DNA of 64,000 nucleotides from Bradyrhizobium sp. AZCC 2262 (lineage in GTDB: Bacteria > Pseudomonadota > Alphaproteobacteria > Rhizobiales > Xanthobacteraceae), in contig NZ_JAZHRT010000001.1 in the NCBI RefSeq assembly GCF_036924535.1, positions 1,240,001 to 1,304,000 on the forward strand, in the 5' to 3' direction. The number at the start of each line of letters is the position of its first letter. The stretch's first letter is position 1. Made by a program: the position numbers and the translations under genes. Shown piece after piece: positions 8,240 to 16,941 of the stretch. Under the pieces are notes generated by a model. That model worked only from the letters and a program-made list of their open reading frames with translations. It made no database searches and had not been told where the DNA came from.

Positions 8240-8475
8240 GGCATGCACTCGTAGTCAAGTCAGGTCCGCTTTACTCTCGGACGGCGATGATCAAGCCAAC
8301 ATTGATGCATGTCGCCTTTGGGTCAACGGCGGTAGTCGACGTCTATTCGATGGCTTCATCAGCCCTTGCGAGACGGTTTCGACAGAGCCCAGCTTAGCGC
8401 CAAAAAGACGGCGCGACGGCCTTGCCGACATCTGTGATAAACCAATGGCGAAGCGCATCCCATAGGGAGAATGCC

Positions 8476-8874
8476 ATGCCCAGGACAAAGGTGTCCGTCC
8501 CCGATGTAGCCGAGGCCGGCCCCGATCTGTGGTCAAACGCCATACGCGCAGGCGACATGCTGTTCATCTCGGGCCAGGTAGCACGTCCATTTGAAGGCGG
8601 CACAGGGATGGTCGGCAAAGATGAGTACGAACAGACAAAGCAAATATTTTCGCGCATTGATCGGATCATCAAGGCGGCCGGCGGAACAATGGATAACCTG
8701 GTAAAGATGACGATCTACGTAGTCGACATCAAGAAAAACACCGAGGTCTGGCGAGCGCGCCGCGAGTTCTTCACCGGCGACTTTCCTGCCTCCACGCTTG
8801 TAGAAGTGCGGTCTCTTGCGAAGCCGGAAGTGCTGGTGGAGATCGAAGCCGTCGCCTATCTCGGCAGGAGTTGA
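8476..8874 (+). CDS. RidA/YjgF family protein
   Basis: The 132-residue protein matches the RidA family, which forms trimers and hydrolyses reactive enamine/imine intermediates of amino acid metabolism. It shows SNAIRAGDMLFISGQVA, a segment for helix 1 (TKQIFSRIDRIIKAAGGTMDNLVKMTIYVVD) and FPASTLVEV near the end. The key Arg position of active RidA (in RxxxxVxxLp) is filled by SLAKPEVLVEIEA, so exact specificity is open. An AGGGAGA site precedes the start. Its last 19 bases overlap the convergent sigma-54 activator gene. Confidence 0.85.
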   Translation: MPRTKVSVPDVAEAGPDLWSNAIRAGDMLFISGQVARPFEGGTGMVGKDEYEQTKQIFSRIDRIIKAAGGTMDNLVKMTIYVVDIKKNTEVWRARREFFTGDFPASTLVEVRSLAKPEVLVEIEAVAYLGRS

Positions 8875-10805
8875 AGTCCGAATTGGCCAGCCAAGCCACG
8901 GGCATTGGAAATGCCCAGCGCCTTGATGCGTGATGCGAGTGTGGTCGGCTTGATATCCAGCATTTCCGCAGCACCGCCAGGTCCGAATACCTTGCCGGAA
9001 CAGGCCGCAAGCGCGGCGAGAATGTTGGCGCGCTCGTGGGCGCGCATTTCGGACGCGGTCAAAACAGCCGGGCGGGCATCGGCTGTCACGCGCGACGAGC
9101 CGGGGGCGGGCTGAGCGCCGGATGAATCCGGCAGGTCGATGCGTAAGCGCCCGTTCTGCGCGAGGATCGCCGCGCGCTCGATGACGTTTTGCAGTTCGCG
9201 GACATTGCCCGGCCAGTCGTAGCGCGAAAGTTTTCGCGCATCGCCTTCCGACAACCGCAGCTCGGATTTCAGCGCCTTGCTTTCGCGGGTCAAAAAATGC
9301 TGCGCCAGCAGCGGAATGTCCTCGCGCCGCTCGCGTAGCGGCACCGACTCCACCGGAAACACGTTGAGCCGGAAATAGAGGTCCTCGCGAAACCGGCCGC
9401 GCTGCACTTCCTGCTTCAGATCGCGGTTGGTGGCGGCGATCAGGCGGACGTCGACCGCGCGGGTGCGCTCTTCACCCACGCGTTCGAAATTGCCCTCCTG
9501 CAGCACGCGCAGCAGCTTGCCCTGCAGCTCCAGCGGGATTTCGCCGACCTCGTCGAGAAACAGTGTGCCGCCATCGGCGAGTTCGAACCGCCCGATGCGG
9601 TCGCGCATCGCGCCGGTGAAGGCGCCTCTGATATGGCCGAAGAATTCGCTTTCAAAGAGTTCGCGCGGGATCGCCGCGCAATTGACGCGGATCAGCGGCC
9701 GGTCGCGGCGGCTGCTCGCCTCATGGATGGCGCGCGCGATCAGTTCCTTGCCGGTGCCGGATTCGCCGGTGATCATGACGGCTGCGGATGTCGGGGCCAC
9801 CAGCTTGACCTGCCGCAACGTCGTCTGAATCGCCTCGCTCTGGCCGATGATGCCGCGCGGATTGGTCTCGATCCGAATTTCTTCCTGCAAATAGGCGTTT
9901 TCCAGCTCCAGCCGTTCGCGCAGGCGATCGACCTCGGCGAGTGCCGCATGCAGTTTTTCGTCGGCCTCGCGGCGCTGGCTGACGTCGCGGAACACGATGA
10001 CCGCGCCAACGACGACGCCGCGGTCGCGGATCGGCGTCGAGGTGTATTCGACCCAGACCGGCGTGCCGTCCTTGCGCCAGAACACCTCGCCGTCGACCTG
10101 ATGCACGGCGCCGTCGCGAAACGCCGCATAGATCGGGCAATCATGATCGGGGTAGTGGCGCCCGTCATGATGGGTGTGATGCACGATCGGGTGGATTTCC
10201 TTGCCGACCAGTTCTTCCGCCGCCCAGCCCAGCATGCGCTCGGCGGCGGGATTGACGAAGGTGGTCTTGCCCTCGGCGTTGACGCCGTAAATGCCTTCGC
10301 CGGCGGCGCGCAGGATCAACTGGTTTTCGCGCTCGATGTCCTGGAACACCCGCTCGACCCGCTGCCAGGTCGCGATCCCGCCACGCATGTGGTCCTCGGC
10401 CGCCGCATCGACATAGCGGCGGCGGCGCGCATCGAGGTCGCTCATGGCGAGCAGCACCAGCGCGCGGCCGTCACCCGGCACACGCGAGCCGGCATATTCG
10501 AGCCTGAGCGTTTGTCCCGTGGCGTGACGCGGCGTCAGCGCATTGGTCCAGAACGCACCCTTGTCGAGCACGGCCTGCGTGAACACGATCAGCGCGGGGA
10601 ACTGGCCAGCGTGCAGGGTGCTGACCTTGGTCTGCCGCAGCAGCGCGCGGTCGTAGCCGAGCAGGGTGCAGGCGGCGGGATTGGCGTCGAGGATCACGTC
10701 GGCATGGGGGTCGAGCAGCAATGTCGGCTCGACCGCGAACTCGAACGCGGCGGCATGGAGATCGATCTCGTGTGATCCAGCCGCAGAGCCGAGAGCAAGA
10801 TCCAT
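8856..10805 (-). CDS. PAS-domain sigma-54-dependent transcriptional activator of the cyanate operon
   Basis: About 649 residues: two PAS-type sensory domains (about 20-125 and 155-290, including [21 protein letters not shown]), a coiled linker, an AAA+ domain with Walker A GESGTGKE, the sigma-54-contacting loop GAFTGA, Walker [12 protein letters not shown], and a C-terminal Fis-type helix-turn-helix ([20 protein letters not shown]). All motifs needed to open RpoN promoters are present. It is divergent from the NrtA-type gene, whose promoter is a -24/-12 element, so it very likely activates that operon. The signal (cyanate, nitrogen status or redox) is unknown. GGAG lies upstream of the ATG; a GTG one codon earlier is possible. 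Confidence 0.9.
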   Translation of the reverse strand: MDLALGSAAGSHEIDLHAAAFEFAVEPTLLLDPHADVILDANPAACTLLGYDRALLRQTKVSTLHAGQFPALIVFTQAVLDKGAFWTNALTPRHATGQTLRLEYAGSRVPGDGRALVLLAMSDLDARRRRYVDAAAEDHMRGGIATWQRVERVFQDIERENQLILRAAGEGIYGVNAEGKTTFVNPAAERMLGWAAEELVGKEIHPIVHHTHHDGRHYPDHDCPIYAAFRDGAVHQVDGEVFWRKDGTPVWVEYTSTPIRDRGVVVGAVIVFRDVSQRREADEKLHAALAEVDRLRERLELENAYLQEEIRIETNPRGIIGQSEAIQTTLRQVKLVAPTSAAVMITGESGTGKELIARAIHEASSRRDRPLIRVNCAAIPRELFESEFFGHIRGAFTGAMRDRIGRFELADGGTLFLDEVGEIPLELQGKLLRVLQEGNFERVGEERTRAVDVRLIAATNRDLKQEVQRGRFREDLYFRLNVFPVESVPLRERREDIPLLAQHFLTRESKALKSELRLSEGDARKLSRYDWPGNVRELQNVIERAAILAQNGRLRIDLPDSSGAQPAPGSSRVTADARPAVLTASEMRAHERANILAALAACSGKVFGPGGAAEMLDIKPTTLASRIKALGISNARGLAGQFGLQLLPR

Positions 10806-10824
10806 CACACCAAAACTCCGATAT

Positions 10825-10873
10825 TTCGTAATCGCGCTACGAATTTTCGTTTATCACGAATTCTCGTAATCGC
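10825..10873. promoter_or_regulatory. Cluster of inverted repeats, candidate activator binding sites (UAS)
   Basis: Three overlapping dyads lie 50-100 bases upstream of the -24 element: TTCGTA-N7-TACGAA (10825-10843), TTCGT-N5-ACGAA (10846-10860) and ACGA-N4-TCGT (10856-10867). In addition TCGTAATCGC occurs twice as a direct repeat (10826-10835 and 10864-10873). The position suits enhancer sites for the divergent sigma-54 activator and could also give autoregulation. Confidence 0.6.
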
Positions 10874-10925
10874 CAATAGGAGCGCAAAACCCTGCGACAT
10901 CAGCGCAATTGCTGAAGAACAAGGC

Positions 10926-10941
10926 TGGCATGTGCCTTGCT
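10926..10941 (+). promoter_or_regulatory. Sigma-54 (-24/-12) promoter of the cyanate operon
   Basis: TGGCATGTGCCTTGCT matches the RpoN consensus with a single mismatch (T for C at position 6). GG at 10927-10928 and GC at 10939-10940 are separated by the required ten bases. The start of transcription would be near 10952, leaving a short leader with an AGGAGG site (10965-10970) before the ATG at 10975. Confidence 0.85.
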
Positions 10942-10974
10942 TAATTAGGGGGCAATGCACGTGCAGGAGGTCTC

Positions 10975-12360
10975 ATGTCTACCTTCGACAACCCATTCGA
11001 TCCCGACCGCCGCCTTCGTGCGGGTGGCTGCAGCTGCGGCCAGCATGTCAGCGAAGCCGAACACGAACATGCCGCGCTGGCGCTGCGCTGCGAGCCTCAG
11101 CCTACCGAAGACAAGCGCTACGAGGGCGTCGTCGCCTCCGCCGTGATGCGGGCGATGTTCCCCAGGGATGCCGCGCGGCGCGCCTTCCTGAAATCGGTCG
11201 GCGCTTCGACCGCGCTGGCCGCGATCTCGCAATTCTTTCCGCTTCAGACCGCGACCGAATTGTTCGCGCAAGGCGGCGCGCCCGAGAAGAAGGACCTCAA
11301 GGTCGGCTTCATTCCGATCACCTGCGCGACCCCGATCATCATGGCCGCGCCGCTCGGCTTTTATTCCAAGCACGGCCTCAACGTCGAAGTGGTGAAGACC
11401 GCCGGCTGGGCTGTCATCCGCGACAAGACCATCAACAAGGAATACGACGCCGCCCACATGCTGGCGCCGATGCCGATCGCGATCTCGCTGGGATTGGGCG
11501 CCAATGCGATACCGTTCACGGTGCCGGCGATCGAGAACATCAACGGGCAGGGCATCACGCTCGCCATGAAGCACAAGGACAAGCGCGACCCTAAGGACTG
11601 GAAGGGCATGAAGTTCGCCATTCCGTTCGACTATTCGATGCACAATTATCTGCTGCGCTATTACCTCGCCGAGCACGGCCTCGATCCCGATACCGACGTG
11701 CAGCTCCGCTCGGTGCCGCCGCCGGAAATGGTCGCGAACCTCCGCGCCGACAACATCGACGGCTTTCTCGCGCCCGACAACATCTGCCAGCGCGCGATCT
11801 ATGACGGCGTCGGCTTCATGCACATCCTGTCCAAGGAAATCTGGGACGGCCATCCCTGCTGCAGCTTTGCCGCCAGCCGCGAATTCATCACCAGCTCGCC
11901 GAACAGCTTTGCTGCGCTGACGCGGGCGATCGTGGACGCCACGGCGTACGCGTCGAAAGCCGAAAACCGCAAGCAGATTGCGGAGGCAATCGCGCCGGCC
12001 AACTACATCAACGCGCCCGTCACCGTGCTGGAGCAGGTGCTGACCGGCACCTATGCGGACGGCCTGGGCGGCGTGAAGACGGACGCCAGGCGCGTCGACT
12101 TCGATCCGTTCCCCTGGCAGTCCTTTGCGGTGTGGATGCTGACCCAGATGAAGCGCTGGGGCCAGATCAAGGGCGATGTCGACTACAAGGCGGTGGCCGA
12201 GCAGGTCTATCTCGCGACCGACACCAAGAAGGTGATGGCCGAGATGGGGCTGACGCCGCCGGCGACGTCGTACAAATCCTTCTCCGTGATGGGCAAGACG
12301 TTCGATCCGGAAAAGCCGGACGACTATCTCGCCAGCTTCAAGATCAGGAAGGCGTCGTGA
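10975..12360 (+). CDS. NrtA/CmpA-type ABC transporter substrate-binding protein (probable cyanate)
   Basis: A 461-residue binding protein of the nitrate/bicarbonate/cyanate group. From about residue 95 it follows the NrtA fold (LKVGFIPITCATPIIMAAPLGFYSKHGLNVEVVKTAGWAV). A Tat motif ARRAFLK (residues 67-73) sits far from the start, after a 65-residue N-region with C19, C21, H24, H30, H32 and C39. The AGGAGG site makes the first ATG convincing, so the extension is real. It delivers substrate to the permease and ATPase that follow; cynS at the operon end points to cyanate. Confidence 0.85.
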   Translation: MSTFDNPFDPDRRLRAGGCSCGQHVSEAEHEHAALALRCEPQPTEDKRYEGVVASAVMRAMFPRDAARRAFLKSVGASTALAAISQFFPLQTATELFAQGGAPEKKDLKVGFIPITCATPIIMAAPLGFYSKHGLNVEVVKTAGWAVIRDKTINKEYDAAHMLAPMPIAISLGLGANAIPFTVPAIENINGQGITLAMKHKDKRDPKDWKGMKFAIPFDYSMHNYLLRYYLAEHGLDPDTDVQLRSVPPPEMVANLRADNIDGFLAPDNICQRAIYDGVGFMHILSKEIWDGHPCCSFAASREFITSSPNSFAALTRAIVDATAYASKAENRKQIAEAIAPANYINAPVTVLEQVLTGTYADGLGGVKTDARRVDFDPFPWQSFAVWMLTQMKRWGQIKGDVDYKAVAEQVYLATDTKKVMAEMGLTPPATSYKSFSVMGKTFDPEKPDDYLASFKIRKAS

Positions 12361-12387
12361 GGGGTACAGTGCAACGCCATTCTCCGC

Positions 12388-12507
12388 CGTCGTCCCTGCG
12401 AACGCAGGGACCCATACACCGCGGCGGCAGTGGCGAAAGAAGGTCTTTGACATCGTGCCACAAACGGACGGCACGGCGTATGGGTTCCCGCGTTCGCGGG
12501 GACGACG
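12388..12507. repeat. Intergenic palindromic repeat with 30-base arms
   Basis: Arms 12388-12417 and 12478-12507 are near-perfect inverted copies (CGTCGTCCCTGCGAACG against CGTTCGCGGGGACGACG), each with its own internal hairpin. The element sits between the binding-protein and permease genes of one operon, so the mRNA carries a large stem-loop there. Confidence 0.85.
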
Positions 12508-12526
12508 TGCTGAGAGATTGTCGGCG

Positions 12527-13366
12527 ATGACCTTCTCCCTTCGCTTCCGCGCAGCCGTCGTCTCGATCGCGTTATTCGCGGCCTTTCTCGGCATCTGGCA
12601 TCTCGCCACGCGCTCGACCGCTGCGACCACGCACATGTCGCCGGAATACGCCAAGCTGATGGGGCTGACGGCGACGCAAGGCAAGTCGGCGATGCCGGGC
12701 CCGCTCGATGTCGGCGCGAAATTGTGGGAACACCTCAAGCAGCCGTTCTACGACAAGGGGCCGAACGACAAGGGTCTCGGCATCCAGCTCGGCTATTCGA
12801 TCGGCCGCGTCGGCCTCGGCTATCTGCTCGCGGTCATCGTCGCGATCCCGCTCGGCTTCCTGATCGGCATGTCGCCGCTGATCAGCAGGGCGATCGACCC
12901 GTTCATCCAAATCCTTAAGCCGATCTCGCCGCTGGCCTGGATGCCGCTCGCGCTCTACACCATCAAGGATTCGAGCATCTCGGCGATTTTTGTCATTTTC
13001 ATCTGCTCGGTATGGCCGATGCTGCTGAACACGGCGTTTGGGGTCGCTGCCGTGCGCAAGGAATGGATCAACGTCGCGCGGACACTGGAGGTCGGCACCA
13101 TCAGGCGCGCCTTCACCGTGATCCTGCCGGCGGCGGCACCGACGATTCTCACGGGCATGCGGATATCGATCGGCATCGCCTGGCTGGTGATCGTCGCGGC
13201 CGAGATGCTGGTCGGCGGCACCGGCATCGGCTACTTCGTCTGGAACGAGTGGAACAACCTTTCGATCACCAACGTCATCATCGCCATTCTGTTGATCGGC
13301 ATCGTCGGCATGCTGCTCGACCAGATTCTTGCGCGCTTCACGCGCATGGTCACGTTCCCGGAATAG
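12527..13366 (+). CDS. NrtB/SsuC-type ABC transporter permease (probable cyanate)
   Basis: The 279-residue protein has about six membrane segments and the binding-protein-dependent permease motif with the EAA-like loop (ARTLEVGTIRRAFTVILPAAAPTILTGMRISIGIAWLVIVAAEML). This is the group that serves nitrate, cyanate, taurine and sulfonate importers. A 160-base gap with a palindromic repeat separates it from the binding protein. Its stop lies 4 bases before the ATPase ATG, so the last two are tightly coupled. Confidence 0.9.
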   Translation: MTFSLRFRAAVVSIALFAAFLGIWHLATRSTAATTHMSPEYAKLMGLTATQGKSAMPGPLDVGAKLWEHLKQPFYDKGPNDKGLGIQLGYSIGRVGLGYLLAVIVAIPLGFLIGMSPLISRAIDPFIQILKPISPLAWMPLALYTIKDSSISAIFVIFICSVWPMLLNTAFGVAAVRKEWINVARTLEVGTIRRAFTVILPAAAPTILTGMRISIGIAWLVIVAAEMLVGGTGIGYFVWNEWNNLSITNVIIAILLIGIVGMLLDQILARFTRMVTFPE

Positions 13367-13370
13367 CGCC

Positions 13371-14297
13371 ATGACCGACAAATTCATTTCCATCGAGGGC
13401 ATCGCGCGGCGTTATCCCGGTGCGGATGGCGGCCAGACCGCGGTTTTCGAAGATCTCTGGCTGTCGATGGGGCGGGGCGAATTCGGCTGCGTGATCGGCC
13501 ATTCCGGTTGCGGCAAGACGACGGTGCTGAACATCCTGGCCGGCCTCGACGAGCCGAGCGAGGGTGCCGTCATCGTCGACGGGCAGGCCATTGAAGGCAC
13601 CAGCCTCGACCGCGCCGTGATCTTCCAGAGCCACGCGCTGCTGCCGTGGCGCACCGTGCTCGGCAACGTCGCCTATGCCGTGACCTCGAAATGGCGCAAC
13701 TGGGACCGCGCCAAGGTGAAGGCGCATGCGCAGACCTTCATCGACCTGGTCGGGTTGACCGGCTCCGAGCACAAGCGGCCGTCGGAACTGTCCGGCGGCA
13801 TGAAGCAGCGCGTCGGCATTGCGCGTGCGCTGTCGATCACGCCAAAGATCATGCTGATGGACGAGCCGTTCTCGGCGCTCGACGCGCTGACCCGCGGCAC
13901 GCTGCAGGACGAGGTTCGCCGCATCTGCCTGGAGACCGGACAGACCGCCTTCATGATCACCCATGACGTCGATGAAGCGATCTATCTCGCCGACAAGATT
14001 TTCCTGATGACCAACGGCCCGGGCGCCGTGCTGGCCGAGATCGTGGAAAATCCGCTGCCGAAGGACCGCGGCCGCATCGATCTGCACCGCCATCCGCTCT
14101 ATTATGCGCTGCGCAACCACATCGTCGATTTCCTGGTCAGCCGCAGCAAGACATTTGCATCTGATGTGACCGACCACGATCCGCGCAACGTGCCGACGGT
14201 GCGGATCGGGAAGCCGGAATTGGTAATTGCTTCGGGGGCTGTCGATTCAGAACAGGCGTCATGGCCGGGCTTGTCCCGGCCATCCACGTCTTCCTAA
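13371..14297 (+). CDS. NrtD/SsuB-type ABC transporter ATPase (probable cyanate)
   Basis: The 308-residue protein has Walker A GHSGCGKTT, a Q-loop (FQSHALLPW), signature LSGGMKQR, Walker B IMLMDEPFSALD and the switch histidine in ITHDVDEA. It energises uptake through the upstream permease. The last dozen residues (WPGLSRPSTSS) are encoded by a palindromic repeat that has invaded the 3' end of the gene, giving a tail not expected in the family. Frame and start (ATG at 13371) are clear from the tight spacing to the permease. Confidence 0.9.
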   Translation: MTDKFISIEGIARRYPGADGGQTAVFEDLWLSMGRGEFGCVIGHSGCGKTTVLNILAGLDEPSEGAVIVDGQAIEGTSLDRAVIFQSHALLPWRTVLGNVAYAVTSKWRNWDRAKVKAHAQTFIDLVGLTGSEHKRPSELSGGMKQRVGIARALSITPKIMLMDEPFSALDALTRGTLQDEVRRICLETGQTAFMITHDVDEAIYLADKIFLMTNGPGAVLAEIVENPLPKDRGRIDLHRHPLYYALRNHIVDFLVSRSKTFASDVTDHDPRNVPTVRIGKPELVIASGAVDSEQASWPGLSRPSTSS

Positions 14298-14344
14298 ACA
14301 GACCAGCAAAGACGTGGATGCCCGACACAAGGCCGGGCATGACG
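14257..14344. repeat. Palindromic repeat overlapping the 3' end of the ATPase gene
   Basis: The arms start CGTCATGGCCGGGCTTG and end AAGGCCGGGCATGACG, with inner arms CCACGTCTT/AAGACGTGG. The left arm supplies the last 13 or so codons and stop region of the ATPase gene. This is a different repeat kind from those at 12388 and 14861. Confidence 0.85.
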
Positions 14345-14361
14345 GTTAGAAGGAGAGTCAT

Positions 14362-14850
14362 ATGAAACGCGAAGACCTCACCGAAAAGCTGCTCGACATC
14401 AAGCGCGAGAAGGGCTGGAGCTGGAAACACATCTGCGAAAAGATCGGCGGCTATTCGGAGGTGCTGATAACAGGCGCTATTCTCGGCCAGATGAAATTGA
14501 CAAAGCCGCAGGCCGCCAATGCCGGCGAACTGTTCGGGCTGTCGAAATCGGAAACTGCGATGCTCAACGAGGTGCCGATGCGCGGCACCGGAACCCCGAT
14601 GCCGCCGACCGATCCGCTCATCTATCGCTTCTACGAAATGGTGATGGTGAACGGTCCGGCGTGGAAGGCGCTGATCGAGGAAGAATTCGGCGACGGCATC
14701 ATGTCGGCGATCGACTTCGACATGGCGATCGATCGCGTCGCCAATCCGAAGGGCGACCGGGTCAAGATCACGATGTCCGGAAAATTCCTGCCGTACAAAT
14801 ATTATGGCGCGAGTGGGAACGTGCCGGAGTATGGGTTCAAGGAGGGGTGA
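14362..14850 (+). CDS. cynS: Cyanate hydratase (cyanase)
   Basis: The 162-residue protein is a typical cyanase, which converts cyanate and bicarbonate to ammonia and carbon dioxide as a decamer. The N-terminal helical part (LLDIKREKGWSWKHICEKIG) is followed by the catalytic domain with the active-site Arg and Glu in IYRFYEMVMVNG and the serine in GDGIMSAIDFDM. AAGGAGAG precedes the ATG. It closes the transporter operon, so imported cyanate can serve as nitrogen source or be detoxified. It is a few residues longer than the usual 156. Confidence 0.97.
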   Translation: MKREDLTEKLLDIKREKGWSWKHICEKIGGYSEVLITGAILGQMKLTKPQAANAGELFGLSKSETAMLNEVPMRGTGTPMPPTDPLIYRFYEMVMVNGPAWKALIEEEFGDGIMSAIDFDMAIDRVANPKGDRVKITMSGKFLPYKYYGASGNVPEYGFKEG

Positions 14851-14860
14851 TTTGATCCTC

Positions 14861-14934
14861 CGTCATTCCGGGGCGCGAAGCGAACCCGGAATCTCGAGAT
14901 TCCGGGTTCGTGCTTCGCACGCCCCGGAATGACG
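14861..14934. repeat. Intergenic palindromic repeat (CGTCATTCCGGGGC type)
   Basis: A 74-base nearly perfect inverted repeat with arms CGTCATTCCGGGGCG and CGCCCCGGAATGACG and inner arms CCCGGAATCT/AGATTCCGGG. A related copy is at 18349-18469. It lies between convergent cynS and the PEP-mutase-like gene and could end both transcripts. Confidence 0.85.
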
Positions 14935-14947
14935 GTGGTGAGGCCCG

Positions 14948-15760
14948 CTACCCGAACGCTGCTCTGACCTCCTTGATCGGCGCCATCTCGCGCACAAAGG
15001 TGAATGCGCCGTGATCTTTCATCTCACGGGCGCTCTTTAGGAACGCCGCCAGCGCATAACGCTCCATCGCGCCGCCGACGCTGATACGCTTGACGCCTGC
15101 GGCTGAGAGCTGATCGACGGTCAGCGTCGGGTCGGCAAAGCCCATCACCAGGTTGAATGGCTTGCCGACTGATGACACCTCGGTGCGGATGGTGTCGATG
15201 TCGTGCACGCCGGGCGAATACAATACGTCCGCGCCAACCGCCTCGAACGCCTGCAGCCGCTTGATGGTGTCGTCGAGATCCTTGCGGCCGTGCAGGAAAT
15301 TTTCGGCGCGCGCCGTCAGCGTGAACGGGAAGGGCAGCGCGCGCGCTGCCTCGACGGCTGCCTGCACGCGCTCTACCGCGAGCTGGAAATCGTAGATCGG
15401 CTTTTGCGGATTGCCGGTCGAATCCTCGATCGAGCCGCCGACGCAGCCTGCTTCGGCCGCACGCGCGATCGCTTTCGCCGCGGTCTTCGGATCATCCGCG
15501 CCGCAATTCTCCAGATCGGCGTTGACGGGGAGGTCGGTGGCATCCGCTATCATCCGGCAGTTCGCGATGATGGCATCGAGGCTGACGGTGGCGCTGCCGA
15601 GCGTATTGGCAAGGCCGAGGCTCGTGGTCGCGAGCGCCTCGAACCCCATCGCGGCAAGCAGTTTTGCCGTGCCCGCGTCCCAGGGATTGGGAATGATGAA
15701 GGCGCCGGGCCGCGCATGCAGCGCACGGAACGCTTCGGCTTTTTCCATCTGGGTTCGCAT
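14948..15760 (-). CDS. Isocitrate lyase / PEP mutase superfamily enzyme
   Basis: The 270-residue protein resembles the 2-methylisocitrate lyase / phosphoenolpyruvate mutase group. It shows FIIPNPWDAGTAKLLAAMGFEALATTS, the metal-binding region LPVNADLENC, GGSIEDSTG and LTARAENFLHG. The KKCGH signature loop of true isocitrate lyases is replaced by NADLENCGAD, so C-C lyase or phosphonate chemistry on a small 2-oxo acid is possible; the substrate is unknown. The ATG at 15760 follows GGAGTTA. It is divergent from a LysR regulator that probably controls it. Confidence 0.85.
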   Translation of the reverse strand: MRTQMEKAEAFRALHARPGAFIIPNPWDAGTAKLLAAMGFEALATTSLGLANTLGSATVSLDAIIANCRMIADATDLPVNADLENCGADDPKTAAKAIARAAEAGCVGGSIEDSTGNPQKPIYDFQLAVERVQAAVEAARALPFPFTLTARAENFLHGRKDLDDTIKRLQAFEAVGADVLYSPGVHDIDTIRTEVSSVGKPFNLVMGFADPTLTVDQLSAAGVKRISVGGAMERYALAAFLKSAREMKDHGAFTFVREMAPIKEVRAAFG

Positions 15761-15811
15761 CGGTAACTCCTGCTTGAGATGCCTACGGTTGTTCACTGCG
15801 ACGTCTTTCGA

Positions 15812-15916
15812 CCCGTCATCCTGAGGAGCCGCGTAGCGGCGTCTCGAAGGACGACGGCCCGGTCCGGGGCCGCTCATCCTTCGAGGCTCGCTTCGCTCGC
15901 GCCTCAGGATGACGGG
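15812..15916. repeat. Intergenic palindromic repeat (CTCAGGATGA type)
   Basis: The outer arms are CCCGTCATCCTGAGGAG and CTCAGGATGACGGG, with inner arms CGTCTCGAAGGA/TCCTTCGAGG. It fills much of the divergent promoter region between the PEP-mutase-like gene and the LysR gene. Confidence 0.85.
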
Positions 15917-15994
15917 TTGAAACTAGCGGGCTATCTCCCATCAGCCAAATTTGTTATTTCTCTATGCATCATCAGCTTTTTGCATGGATCAAAC

Positions 15995-16915
15995 ATGGAC
16001 AGCGATGCGCTTCTCACGTTCCTGACCGTTCACCGCCGCGGCGGCATTTCGAGCGCGGCGAAGGTGCTGCACCGCTCGCAGCCGGCGATTTCGCGGCGCA
16101 TTGCGTTGCTGGAACAGGAACTCGGCGTGCCGCTGTTCGAGCGGATCGCGGGCCGCACGATGCTGAGCGATGCGGGGCGGGTGATGGTGCCTTATGCCGA
16201 GCGCGCGGTCGCCGCCGCCCAGGATGCGGAGAATGCGGTTCGCGCGCTGGCGCGGCCGAATTTTGGGCCGATTGCGCTCGCGGTGGTCGGCACGCTGGCC
16301 GGCGGGCGGCTGTCGGCGATCTTGAAACGCTTCGCGGCCGAACATCCCGAGGTCGAATTGAGCCTGCGCACCGCGACCAGCGCGGAGGTCAGCGATCTGA
16401 TCCGGCGCGGCGAGGCAACCATCGGCCTGCGCTATGACCGCGACCGCTCGCGTGATCTCGATTGCGAATTGCTGTTTGCCGAACGGCTGCAGGTGGTATG
16501 CGGGGGCGACCATCCGCGCGCCGGCCGCCGTCTGACAAAACTCGCCGATCTCAGCGGCGAGCGCTGGATTGCCTTTCCCGTGGTGCCGGGACGGCGCGAG
16601 ATCACGGCGTCACATGTTTTTGCGCTGTTTCAGACCCATGGCCTCGGTGAAATCGATTGGACGCCGGTCGACAGCCTGACCGCGCAAAAGCGGCTGGTCG
16701 AAGCCGGCCTCGGCATCGCACTGCTGTCGGAGAGCAATGCCGCGGAGGAATTGCGCTACGGCACGATTTCGACCATCGACGTCCGCGATCTCAAGGCGAG
16801 CCACGATGTGGTGACGGTAACGCGCCGCGGCGGATTTTTGAGCGCGGCGGCGCGGCGATTGATGGAGATCGTTCGGAAGGAATATTCAAAGGGGCGAATG
16901 GCGAATGGCGAGTAG
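15995..16915 (+). CDS. LysR family transcriptional regulator
   Basis: The 306-residue protein begins with the LysR winged helix-turn-helix (LLTFLTVHRRGGISSAAKVLHRSQPAISRRIALLEQELG, about residues 5-45), followed by the two-lobed effector domain from about residue 90. Start at the ATG at 15995 aligns with the family; the longer open frame upstream is a repeat element. It is transcribed away from the PEP-mutase-like gene, the usual arrangement for a LysR activator and its target. Confidence 0.9.
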   Translation: MDSDALLTFLTVHRRGGISSAAKVLHRSQPAISRRIALLEQELGVPLFERIAGRTMLSDAGRVMVPYAERAVAAAQDAENAVRALARPNFGPIALAVVGTLAGGRLSAILKRFAAEHPEVELSLRTATSAEVSDLIRRGEATIGLRYDRDRSRDLDCELLFAERLQVVCGGDHPRAGRRLTKLADLSGERWIAFPVVPGRREITASHVFALFQTHGLGEIDWTPVDSLTAQKRLVEAGLGIALLSESNAAEELRYGTISTIDVRDLKASHDVVTVTRRGGFLSAAARRLMEIVRKEYSKGRMANGE

Positions 16916-16941
16916 CGAATGGAGTTTTCCCTATTCGCTCC

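Noticed and set aside
8240-8475. Possible degraded gene between the beta-barrel protein and RidA
   Set aside because: Short open frames exist in several phases, but none shows a recognisable domain or a continuous similarity, so no pseudogene is called.
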